Of a DNA stretch of 12,588 nt, positions 1-6,634 are shown piece after piece. Position numbers and translations under genes: made by a program. Source of the stretch: an uncultured Eubacteriales bacterium (GTDB taxonomy: Bacteria; Bacillota; Clostridia; Peptostreptococcales; Anaerovoracaceae). Location: assembly GCA_905206455.1 (NCBI GenBank), contig CAJLHL010000071.1:1-12588 (forward strand). Direction: 5' to 3'. Numbering within the stretch: position 1 is the stretch's first letter; the number at the start of each line of letters is the position of its first letter. The notes under the pieces are model-generated. The model was not told the origin of the DNA. It saw only the letters and a program-made list of their open reading frames with translations, and made no database searches.

Positions 1-19
1 GGTCTCAGTCTCGGCGGAT

Positions 20-1132
20 TTAGTCTTTTCGATGATGATGGACCGCAGGCGTCTGCGGTGTAATCGCCGCAAAAGTCAGATGGCGGTCGCGGCATGCCTG
101 TATGATATCGCGCAGAGCTTCCACTGTCGTCTCATGACCGGAAGCGTCATGCATCAGAATGATATTGTGCCGATATTTCAGTCCGGCAGCTACGCTCTTT
201 ACGAGGACCGACGGATCGGGATTTCTGCCGGAAGCATCGGTGGAGTTGACATTCCAGTCAAAGTATTCCACGCTTCTTTTGTGCAGTTCGCCGATCAATT
301 CGGTCATCGTCACTTTACGGCAGGATAGTGTATTGCTGCTTCCTCCCGGAAAGCGATAGATTACCGAACGCGTTCCGGTGACTTCATAGAGAAGATCGCT
401 GACCCGCGAATAGTCTTTCAAAAACGCGTCTCTGGAGGCGTAGATTTCTTTATAGTCATGAGTTCCGCTGTGCATAGCCAAGGTGTGGCCGGCCTCTGCG
501 ATTCTGCGATAACGCTGCATACTGATTTCATCGGTATTTCGCGCTGTGACAAAAAAAGTCGCTTTGATGTCGTTTTCTGCCAGAATTTTCAGTATCGCGT
601 CTGTGTTTTTGCTGGGACCGTCGTCAAAGGTGAGATAAGCGTAACGTATCTGTTCCGTATTCTGTGTGTCTTGTGCCTCTGAAGAATGCAGAAGATTATC
701 GCCGGCAGAAGCGTCGGCCGCCGCAGCCGCAGGAGGCGTCTGAGCGCGGACCGTTTTCTCGGTCTCCTGCGTTTCCGATATGCTTTTCTGCCCATCCGAA
801 GAAGACGTTTCGCTGGAAGAAGGATCGCTGTCGGAGAACGGTTCTTCTTTTTCCGGAGGAGAGGTCTGTACTGTTGCGGCTCGATCTCCGGTTTCCCCAT
901 TTTCTGAAGATCGGACAGCGTCCGGTGCTGATTTTTCCGGGAGAGAATTTTGGTCAGGTATCGTGCCCTTTCCGCTGACAGAGAGCGTCAGAGCGCTGCC
1001 GAACAGCGCCGCAGCGGCGATGACTGCGATGCACGCGACAAAAATAGAATATTTTTTAGAAAGAATCGATTTCATCTTCCTGTACTGCTTCCGATGTGCC
1101 GAACGAAGCTTTCCCCTTTCTTTTTTTATCAT
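20..1132 (-). CDS. Membrane-anchored polysaccharide deacetylase (NodB domain)
   Basis: A 370-residue protein predicted to remove N- or O-acetyl groups from a cell-surface polysaccharide, plausibly peptidoglycan, outside the membrane. A basic N-terminus precedes one hydrophobic segment (about residues 29-52). A Ser/Glu/Pro/Ala-rich low-complexity linker follows (about 55-160), then the NodB fold. The carbohydrate esterase 4 motifs are all visible: TFDDGP (168-173, catalytic and metal Asp), HSGTH (221-225, the two metal His), RFPGG (260-264), DWNV (292-295) and LMHD (326-329, catalytic His). The start is chosen because AGAAAGAG lies just upstream; an internal Met at residue 20 is possible. The intact motif set suggests an active enzyme. 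The substrate cannot be read from sequence. It diverges from the esterase gene at 1339 and may form a separate unit; its terminator lies outside the window. Confidence 0.93.
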   Translation of the reverse strand: MIKKERGKLRSAHRKQYRKMKSILSKKYSIFVACIAVIAAAALFGSALTLSVSGKGTIPDQNSLPEKSAPDAVRSSENGETGDRAATVQTSPPEKEEPFSDSDPSSSETSSSDGQKSISETQETEKTVRAQTPPAAAAADASAGDNLLHSSEAQDTQNTEQIRYAYLTFDDGPSKNTDAILKILAENDIKATFFVTARNTDEISMQRYRRIAEAGHTLAMHSGTHDYKEIYASRDAFLKDYSRVSDLLYEVTGTRSVIYRFPGGSSNTLSCRKVTMTELIGELHKRSVEYFDWNVNSTDASGRNPDPSVLVKSVAAGLKYRHNIILMHDASGHETTVEALRDIIQACRDRHLTFAAITPQTPAVHHHRKD

Positions 1133-1261
1133 AACTCTTTCTGTGTAAATTGAGTTCTGAAGAATTATTAAAAAAGTAAAAATATAGATGTATACAATAT
1201 GAAGATGAACGGCACTTTATCCGTATCCCTGAAATTGAGTGATTCCATCAAAGAGAAATGA

Positions 1262-1270
1262 TGTTACAAT
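1262..1270 (+). promoter_or_regulatory. Candidate extended -10 promoter for the carboxylesterase
   Basis: TGTTACAAT matches an extended -10 element (TGn plus TACAAT). It lies about 70 bases upstream of the esterase start, and no good -35 is seen at 16-18 bases. The rest of the 206-base divergent gap (1133-1338) is AT-rich and shows no other clear element to me. Confidence 0.45.
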
Positions 1271-1338
1271 ATCTATATGTTTCAGAATCTCAGAACAAAA
1301 TCAGTGTTTTTTAATAACAGAGAAGGAGTATCGGTATT

Positions 1339-2877
1339 ATGATAAGAGCTGTTACAAATTACGGAGAGATCCGGGGAAAGAAAAAAGAAGAATATCTCGC
1401 TTTCCGGGGGATTCCCTATGCGAAGCCTCCGGTCGGCCGGCTGCGTTTTCGTCCGCCTCAGGAACCGGAGCCCTGGGAGGGGATACGGGACTGCACGAAA
1501 TTCGGCGCGCCGGCTCTGCAGCTGTTTGCCGCCAGCCACGTGCTTCAGCCTAATATTCTGGAAATCTCATCGGAAGACTGCCTTTACCTGAACGTCAATA
1601 CGCCGGCGATAAAAAAAGTCTCAAATAACTCGCAGGATCTCGTGCCGGATGATACGGCGGCACTTCCCGTCTATGTCTTTCTTCACGGAGGCGCCTTTGA
1701 GACGGGCGGAAGCAATATGCCGCTGTATCGGGGAGAAAATTTTGTCAATCAGGGGATTGTGTATGTAAATATAAATTACCGGATGAGTATTTTCGGCTTC
1801 ATGGCTCTTGAGGAATTCAGAAACGAGTCCTCAGTCACCGGCTGTTTCGGTATTCAGGACGCGCTGCAGGCGCTGAAATGGGTAAAAGAAAATATCTCTG
1901 CGTTTGGAGGGGATCCGGAAAATATCACCGTGGGCGGTGAATCCGCCGGAGCTTTCATCACTTCGGCGCTCATGGGACTGAGAGAAGCGCAGGGACTGTT
2001 TCAGAGGTGCATTCTCGAAAGCGGCAGCATTGTAGGACTCAATTCGGTAGCCCGTTACGGCGCTGGAAATCCGGAGATTTATCTGGAAAATTCCCGGCGT
2101 GTCGCAAAAGATCTGGGAGCATCCGATTCGGCGGAAGGCGTGGAAGTGCTCCGCAGACTTCCGGCGCAGGATTTATTGAAAGCGTGGTTTTTCCGTGAGG
2201 ACGGTTCCTATCGTGGAACGCGTACGGATCCCGTGCTGAAGGGCTTTCTCTTCGACGAAGATTACGCGGTGGATCCGCGTTCTCAATATATCAACGATGT
2301 GGATCTGCTCTTCGGATTCAACACCGACGAAGGCACGATTTTTGCTGATAAAAATCTGACGCCAAAAGACTATGAGAATTATCTTCGCAAAGTCTATCCG
2401 GAGCTGGCCGGAGAACTCATGGAAAGATATCCTGTGGATCAGGAGCACCCGCCTTTTGTGCAGTGTGCTGAAATCATCGGCCTGTCGGCATTTAAAGCGA
2501 GCATGCTGCCTTACGCGGACCGTCTCTCCGAAAGCGGCAGAGCGGTATACGGCTATCATTTTGATTATCTGACGGAACGTCTTCGCAGGGAAGGATTCGG
2601 CTGCCGTCATATCGCTGAATTGAATTTTGTCTTCCGCAAAGATCTGAAATATGTAGGCGGGGACGATGAAAAGGGAGAAGAGATCGCATCTTTTATGAAT
2701 GATGCGTGGTGCAGTTTTATCAAAACCGGCAAACCGGCGGAGCGCTGGCCGCGCTACGATTCCTCTTCCCCTCAGGTGATGCGCATCGGCAGTGAAATCC
2801 GTCCGGAAAAGATGGAACGGCTCGAAGAACTCAGATATTTTGAAAAGATTCTTCTGGAAAATAACCCCGAAAAGTAG
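1339..2877 (+). CDS. Type-B carboxylesterase (para-nitrobenzyl esterase-like)
   Basis: A 512-residue alpha/beta-hydrolase of the carboxylesterase type-B family (PF00135), which hydrolyses carboxylic ester bonds of small substrates. No signal peptide is seen, so it is probably cytoplasmic. Visible landmarks are the N-terminal RGIPYAKPPVG-type strand (23-33), SEDCLYLNV (78-86), the oxyanion-hole HGGAF (116-120), the nucleophile elbow GESAG (200-204, Ser202), the acid in NTDEGTIF (Glu331) and the base in CRHIAELNF (His424). The triad is complete and the length is typical of bacterial members. The start is supported by AGAAGGAG at about 1321-1328, ten bases upstream. The physiological substrate is unknown; homologues are often named PnbA, but I do not assign the symbol. 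Confidence 0.94.
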   Translation: MIRAVTNYGEIRGKKKEEYLAFRGIPYAKPPVGRLRFRPPQEPEPWEGIRDCTKFGAPALQLFAASHVLQPNILEISSEDCLYLNVNTPAIKKVSNNSQDLVPDDTAALPVYVFLHGGAFETGGSNMPLYRGENFVNQGIVYVNINYRMSIFGFMALEEFRNESSVTGCFGIQDALQALKWVKENISAFGGDPENITVGGESAGAFITSALMGLREAQGLFQRCILESGSIVGLNSVARYGAGNPEIYLENSRRVAKDLGASDSAEGVEVLRRLPAQDLLKAWFFREDGSYRGTRTDPVLKGFLFDEDYAVDPRSQYINDVDLLFGFNTDEGTIFADKNLTPKDYENYLRKVYPELAGELMERYPVDQEHPPFVQCAEIIGLSAFKASMLPYADRLSESGRAVYGYHFDYLTERLRREGFGCRHIAELNFVFRKDLKYVGGDDEKGEEIASFMNDAWCSFIKTGKPAERWPRYDSSSPQVMRIGSEIRPEKMERLEELRYFEKILLENNPEK

Positions 2878-2880
2878 CAG

Positions 2881-2920
2881 AAAATCCTCTCGTCTCATAG
2901 GATGAACGGGAGGATTTTTT
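2881..2920 (+). terminator. Terminator hairpin overlapping the next gene's ribosome-binding site
   Basis: The arms AAAATCCTC (2881-2889) and GAGGATTTT (2910-2918) pair perfectly, with a further CGT/ACG pairing inside, and the T-run is 2915-2920. This is a good intrinsic terminator for the esterase. The 3' arm GGGAGGAT is at the same time the only plausible Shine-Dalgarno for the oxidoreductase ATG at 2924, so a folded hairpin would both stop transcription and hide that site. Confidence 0.75.
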
Positions 2921-2923
2921 ATT

Positions 2924-3616
2924 ATGGAAAAAAAGGTGATCGTAATCGGCGGCGGCTGGTCCGGAATCGCCGCCGCCGTAGCCGCAAAAAAATGCGGCGC
3001 AGACGTTACTATCGTGGAAAAGACGGATCTCATGCTGGGCCTGGGAAACGTGGGCGGCATCATGCGCAACAACGGAAGATTTACTGCGGCGGAGGAAAAT
3101 ATCGCTCTGGGGGCTTCGGAGCTCTTCGAGCTCACCGATAAATATTCGCGTCACAGAAATATCGATTTTCCGGGACACAGTCATGCCAGCCTGTATGACG
3201 TCGTCAAGGTGGAACCCGCCGTCCGCCGTCTGCTGAAAGAGATGGGCATCGACGTTCGAACGACGGCACGGGCGGTAGACGCAGAATATGAAAACGGCGC
3301 CTCTGGAAAGTATATCAGCAGTATTACGCTTTTTGACGGAACAAAGCTCTCCGGAGACGTATTTATCGAAACGACAGGTTCCACCGGACCTATGGGTAAC
3401 TGCCTGACTTACGGCAACGGGTGCTCTATGTATCGGATGCCCGGTGATGCCCGCATTTTTCCGCTGCAGATGTTTCCATATCTCCGGCTTCATTTTTTAC
3501 TCAATCCGCAGCGGTACTTCTGTGAAATCCGCAGGATCATTACCGGAGCGGTTCAGAGACAGAATATAAAATGGAGAAGGAAAGAATCTTTGTCGCTGTC
3601 CCGGTTCCGGAAGTAG
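2924..3616 (+). pseudogene. FAD-dependent oxidoreductase, N-terminal half, interrupted by an inserted element
   Basis: The native part is residues 1-169 (2924-3430). It opens with a Rossmann dinucleotide-binding strand (VIVIGGGWSG, glycines at 9-11 and 14, acidic Glu32 at the end of strand 2) and resembles the FAD domain of GidA/MnmG-like oxidoreductases. After Met169 the frame enters the inserted element and continues for 61 unrelated residues to a stop at 3616. This tail overlaps the 3' end of the convergent recombinase gene. The missing half is at 6610-7404; joined at the GT core it gives about 433 residues and reads GNGCSMCILRCP, with Cys167, Cys170 and Cys174 in a C-x2-C-x3-C motif. As it stands it encodes an FAD-binding fragment that lacks the C-terminal part of the flavin site. 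The substrate is unknown. Confidence 0.88.
3406..3455. other. attL, left junction of the serine-recombinase element
   Basis: The host arm is 3406-3429 (oxidoreductase codons), the core dinucleotide GT is 3430-3431, and the element arm is 3432-3455. The host arm carries CGGGTG at 3418-3423, the same distance from the core as CGGGTG at 6597-6602 in the element arm of attR. This fits a shared recombinase half-site. Confidence 0.8.
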
Positions 3617-4818
3617 TCTACCTGATGGAGGAAGCTTTTGTAAAAAGCATTTCGATCGGAGGGATCGGCCTGCTGCAGAAGACGTGTCAGAAATTCTGCG
3701 TCGAGCTGATACGTTTTGCAATGTTGTTTTTCTTTATCCGAAGAAGGAAGCGGAACAGGACGCATTCGCGGAAGCATACATGCGGCGGCTTCGCTGAGAA
3801 GCCGCGTTTCCACCGCATTCAGAGCCGAAGAACAGGTCTGAGGACAAGAGCGGGCGCATCGAAGGCGGTCTTTTCCCCTGCCGCCGGATTTTCTCGTCAT
3901 ACTGCCGCCGCAGACACCGCAGCGCAGAACGCCGGACAGCGGATTTTTCAGTTTCAAATCTTTTCGGACGCTGCGCGAGGGACATGTCGTTAATTTCTGC
4001 TGCACTCGCTCAAATTGTTCTTCAGAGATGATTCCTTCGTGCCGGCCGGGCAGAATCAGCCAGTTTTCCGGGGGCTGTTTTACCGCTTTTCCGCGGATTA
4101 GCTTCGTCTTGCCGCAGACGACGTCTCCGACATATTCTCTGTTTCTCAGAATGGCGGAGACTGTCTTGTGGGACCACTGGCATCCGGACGCGGTCAGAAT
4201 TCTTTCCTCATTCAGCTGTCCGGCGATTTTTCCCATACTCAAGCCCTCCAGATACCGGCGGAAAATCCGGCGCACCACTTCCGCCGTCTCCGGATCAGGA
4301 GATATCTCGTTTCGGCCGGATTTTAAATAGCCGTAAGGCGGACGGGCCCAGACGAAATTTCCCTCTCGAAAGGATTTCATCTTGCCTCGCTGCAGACGTT
4401 TTTTGATCTGCTTCAGTTCCTTTCTGGCAAAAAAAGCGTAAAAATCATAATAATCTTCGTCCAGATCATCCGACAGATCGTAAGTCTTATCCGGGGTGAT
4501 TACCAGGGTCTCTGACTCCCGGAAAGTCTGGCCGATAATTCCCTGATCGATCATACTGCCTCTGCCCAGCCGATCGATATCCATCACTAAAACAGCATCA
4601 TAGCGGCCTTCTTCTACTTCAGACAGAAGAGCCCGCATCTGCGGACGGGCCGCGATACTGCCGCCGGAGACGATTTCTTCTTTAATTTCTACGACGTTAA
4701 GACCTCGCTCCTGCGCCAGTGCGAGCAGCTGTTCTCTGTGCCTGCGCAGCGTCTCTGCCGCCGTCTCGTCGGGGTCGTCGCCTTTGCGCGACTTCCTGAG
4801 ATAAATGCACGTGTTCAT
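3553..4818 (-). CDS. Large serine recombinase (resolvase/integrase)
   Basis: A 421-residue site-specific recombinase that should integrate and excise the surrounding element by serine-linked double-strand exchange at att sites. The resolvase domain holds the nucleophile Ser10 (YLRKS) and the active-site arginine region DIDRLGR (80-86). The recombinase domain spans about 155-265 (RPPYGY at 159-164; SHKTVSAIL at 216-224). A zinc ribbon follows, with Cys300 and Cys303 (CGVC) and Cys321, Cys325 and Cys329. The start is fixed by GGGAGG at 4825-4830, six bases upstream of the ATG. The stretch after the ribbon is only about 90 residues and the protein is shorter than many family members. I see no clear long coiled coil, the part that controls integration direction in phiC31/Bxb1-type enzymes. 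No frameshift is seen, so it is probably active. Confidence 0.94.
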   Translation of the reverse strand: MNTCIYLRKSRKGDDPDETAAETLRRHREQLLALAQERGLNVVEIKEEIVSGGSIAARPQMRALLSEVEEGRYDAVLVMDIDRLGRGSMIDQGIIGQTFRESETLVITPDKTYDLSDDLDEDYYDFYAFFARKELKQIKKRLQRGKMKSFREGNFVWARPPYGYLKSGRNEISPDPETAEVVRRIFRRYLEGLSMGKIAGQLNEERILTASGCQWSHKTVSAILRNREYVGDVVCGKTKLIRGKAVKQPPENWLILPGRHEGIISEEQFERVQQKLTTCPSRSVRKDLKLKNPLSGVLRCGVCGGSMTRKSGGRGKDRLRCARSCPQTCSSALNAVETRLLSEAAACMLPRMRPVPLPSSDKEKQHCKTYQLDAEFLTRLLQQADPSDRNAFYKSFLHQVDYFRNRDSDKDSFLLHFIFCL

Positions 4819-4902
4819 CGTATACCTCCCGAAATTTCATCTTCTTCACGGGAATGACTTCTTTTTTGGAGTTGAATTTCCATCCTTCGACCTATTCTAT
4901 TG

Positions 4903-4919
4903 TTTTACAGACAGTAAAA
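4903..4919. promoter_or_regulatory. Inverted repeat upstream of the recombinase, possible operator
   Basis: TTTTAC (4903-4908) and GTAAAA (4914-4919) form a perfect 6-base inverted repeat around a 5-base spacer. On the minus strand it ends two or three bases before TAGAAT, a candidate recombinase -10. That position suits a repressor, but no regulator gene is recognised in the element. Confidence 0.35.
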
Positions 4920-4920
4920 T

Positions 4921-4945
4921 ACCCGGAAAGTCATACTTTCCGGGT
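4921..4945 (-). terminator. Terminator of the Ada-like-domain gene
   Basis: ACCCGGAAAGT (4921-4931) and ACTTTCCGGGT (4935-4945) are perfect 11-base arms around a 3-base loop. On the minus strand the hairpin is followed by ATTTTAC, a short T-tract. It lies between the stop of the gene at 5046-5489 and the start of the recombinase, and so should insulate the recombinase from upstream transcription. Confidence 0.65.
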
Positions 4946-5045
4946 TTAAATCGGAGCAACGCTGCATCAAGTCGATCTGATCCTAACAGTGGGAATAATT
5001 CCGACACAATGCCGGCGTCCGCGTCATAATGCAGCAAGTTTTTCT

Positions 5046-5489
5046 TTATGAAGCATCCGTCTCTTCTTTTTTCTCTTCCGGCAGACATCTTCTGCAGGGT
5101 TTGTATCCCTGGGATCTGGCGTCATTTTCCGAATCGAATTCCATCCGGTATTTGCCGGATGCGCCGGAACAGTATCGGCAGGAAGCATCGTGAAAGACTT
5201 TGCTCAGACGGTTTCCGATATATTTCGGAGAAGGCTTTTCGATTTCCGCAGATGCCGGAATCTCGGAACTCCTGTCGGGCGGTTCGGGGCGGGAAGTCTG
5301 AGCGGAAATTTTCTCTTCCGCCGGTTCCCCGGATGCTGAGGATTCCCGCGGCGAAACCGCATCCTGCGGAGTTTTTACAGGACAGGAAGCGGGACAGATC
5401 CGCAGAGAAGCGGAGGTTCGGCCTGCGGCAAAGCCGACTGCTGCTGCGGCAAAAGCCAGCAGAATCTGAATTTTTGTCTTAAATTTCAT
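5046..5489 (-). CDS. Secreted or membrane-anchored protein with Ada-like zinc-binding domain
   Basis: A 147-residue protein in two parts. The N-terminus has a Lys-rich start and a hydrophobic segment (about 7-23) that could be a signal peptide or an anchor. A Pro/Ser/Glu-rich linker (about 40-88) is followed by a compact C-terminal domain of the Ada-like metal-binding type (compare PF02805 and the similar tails on bacterial nucleases): YIGNRLSKVFH (90-100), Cys104, then YKPCRRC (129-135) with Cys132 and Cys135. His100 and these Cys are the likely zinc ligands; Cys107 is an extra Cys. There is no nuclease or methyltransferase domain, so the Ada-like module stands alone on a linker. The start is supported by GGAGAG seven bases upstream of the ATG. 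It is cargo of the inserted element; the function is unknown. DNA binding is the usual guess for this fold but conflicts with an extracellular position unless it meets incoming DNA. Confidence 0.8.
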   Translation of the reverse strand: MKFKTKIQILLAFAAAAVGFAAGRTSASLRICPASCPVKTPQDAVSPRESSASGEPAEEKISAQTSRPEPPDRSSEIPASAEIEKPSPKYIGNRLSKVFHDASCRYCSGASGKYRMEFDSENDARSQGYKPCRRCLPEEKKEETDAS

Positions 5490-5655
5490 CGTATTCTCTC
5501 CATAGCTGTATGTTCAGAATATCTGCCGAAACAGATCTCTCTTTTGGTGTTTTTGTTTGCTTTTTTCCTGATTCAGTATATCACAGAATGATGGCGAAAT
5601 TTGCTGTAATAGGACGAAGTGCAAAAATCATAAAATGAAAAGGGAGGTGATCTGT

Positions 5656-5907
5656 TTGAATAATCAAATCATCTGGCAAGGACCGGTGCAGAAAATCCCG
5701 GAAGAGCTGAAAATTCGGGGGTTTTCCGGTGACGGTTACGTGACGGTCTTTCGTACCGGCGACGTGGCATCCATGAGATCGCCGGCAAAAATGACAAAAG
5801 AGCAGCAAAGACCGCTGAACGAAATAATTCTGAAAATGTGGGAAAAGCTGTCGGAAGAAGAACGCAGGAATCTTCTGATGGAAGAAATGCTGCTGACTGA
5901 AACTTAA
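5656..5907 (+). CDS. Hypothetical 83-residue protein of the inserted element
   Basis: I do not recognise this family. The TTG at 5656 is preferred over the in-frame ATG at 5635 because GGAGG (5643-5647) sits eight bases before the TTG and would lie inside the coding region if ATG were used. The product has a beta-rich N-terminal half with Trp and Gly and a C-terminal helical half rich in Glu, Lys and Leu (about 48-80), with no signal peptide or membrane segment. It is the only small soluble protein in the element, so it is a candidate partner of the recombinase, for instance a directionality factor. That is a guess from position and size. It may be co-transcribed with the CmpB-like gene 100 bases downstream. 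Confidence 0.7.
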   Translation: MNNQIIWQGPVQKIPEELKIRGFSGDGYVTVFRTGDVASMRSPAKMTKEQQRPLNEIILKMWEKLSEEERRNLLMEEMLLTET

Positions 5908-6007
5908 AGAGTGCCAAATCGGTCGGCAAAGGGGAAGACAAACAGGCTTTCGTCTGTTAATATGTTTACGGGTCAGGAAATCATGGATTCTGACAGACAA
6001 GATAGAA

Positions 6008-6607
6008 ATGCTGAAGGTAGGAAGAACGCAGGAACAGGACAAGGAAATGATGAAGAAAACGGAGAAACTGCAGCGGTATTTTTTGTATTTTATGATGTAT
6101 TCGGTCTTCGGATGGCTGTATGAAGTCTTTTTGGAGGTGGTCGTTTACCGGTGGGGCTTTTCCAACCGGGGAATCTTGTTTGGACCTTACTGTATCATCT
6201 ACGGATTTGGAGCGCTGCTTCTGCTTTTTACACTGACGGGACTGAAGAAAAAGCGGATTTATGCCGGAAAAATTCTCATTACGCCGTTTCTCGTGTTCCT
6301 CGGAATTGTCGCCGTAACTACAGTGACGGAATTGATCGGCAGTTATCTCATGGAATGGCTGACCGGCGGCTGGATGTGGGATTACCGGAGATTCTCCTTC
6401 GATTTTCAGGGCAGAATCGCGCTGAACCCGAGTCTTCGTTTCGGCGCGGGCGGTATGATCATTCTCTATCTTTTTCAGCCTTTCTTTGATAGGCTGACGG
6501 CCCGGATTCCGCGCGGAGCGCTCAGAGCAGTGAGCTGGGGACTGGCGGCAATTCTGACAGCCGACACGGCGGCTACGCTGATTTTACGGATATCATCGGG
6601 TGTTTGA
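6008..6607 (+). CDS. CmpB-like multi-pass membrane protein (putative ABC transporter permease family)
   Basis: A 199-residue integral membrane protein of the CmpB/PF06541 family, labelled 'putative ABC transporter permease' in databases; its true function is not established. About five or six hydrophobic segments are seen (near 24-46, 55-77, 88-116, 146-164 and 172-195). Family signatures are visible: FGWLYEV (34-40), GFSNRGILFGPYCIIYGFGA (50-69) and MWDY (123-126) followed by FDFQGRIALNPSL. The start is uncertain: ATG 6008 has a poor ribosome-binding site, while ATG 6047 or 6050 lies next to AAGGA and would begin like many relatives. The last eight or so codons are also the element's att arm, and the TGA (6605-6607) shares its A with an ATG for the oxidoreductase C-terminal half. 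No ATP-binding subunit is nearby. Confidence 0.85.
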   Translation: MLKVGRTQEQDKEMMKKTEKLQRYFLYFMMYSVFGWLYEVFLEVVVYRWGFSNRGILFGPYCIIYGFGALLLLFTLTGLKKKRIYAGKILITPFLVFLGIVAVTTVTELIGSYLMEWLTGGWMWDYRRFSFDFQGRIALNPSLRFGAGGMIILYLFQPFFDRLTARIPRGALRAVSWGLAAILTADTAATLILRISSGV

Positions 6608-6634
6608 TGTGTATTCTCCGCTGCCCCGCTTTCG
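6585..6634. other. attR, right junction of the serine-recombinase element
   Basis: The element arm is 6585-6608, the core GT is 6609-6610, and the host arm 6611-6634 returns to oxidoreductase coding. The element arm mirrors the arm at 3432-3455. CGGG at 6597-6600 and CCCG at 3440-3443 sit symmetrically 9-12 bases from the core. Confidence 0.8.

Larger units (their letters stand above)
3431..6609. mobile_element. 3,179-bp serine-recombinase integrative element within an FAD oxidoreductase gene
   Basis: The two halves of one oxidoreductase flank this segment and rejoin in frame at GT (3430-3431 and 6609-6610). Fusing the inner ends gives a candidate attP whose arms (6585-6608 and the complement of 3432-3455) agree at 16 of 24 positions, with every mismatch a transition. 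Serine integrases are known to use such short imperfect-palindrome attP sites with a 2-base crossover. The contents are one recombinase and three cargo genes. No conjugation, replication, capsid or transposase genes are present, so it looks like a minimal element able to cut and join but not to transfer itself. The recombinase 3' end lies about 120 bases from attL, and the CmpB-like gene runs into attR. Confidence 0.87.

Noticed and set aside
2173..3135. 320-codon minus-strand open frame
   Set aside because: It lies opposite the esterase and oxidoreductase, whose motifs are clear. Its translation has no recognisable domain and it crosses a terminator hairpin.
4897..5088. 63-codon minus-strand open frame between the Ada-like gene and the recombinase
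   Set aside because: It runs through the perfect terminator hairpin, overlaps the Ada-like gene and has no ribosome-binding site.
5635..5655. ATG 5635 as start of the 83-residue gene
   Set aside because: The GGGAGGTGA ribosome-binding site lies downstream of this ATG and is spaced correctly for TTG 5656.
3418..6602. CGGGTG direct repeat (3418-3423 and 6597-6602) as the crossover site
   Set aside because: It also rejoins the frame but gives GNGCLMC, and the inner ends fused there show no symmetry. The GT at 3430/6609 gives a 24-base palindrome with CGGG at matching distances, so the repeat is better seen as a shared recombinase-binding box.
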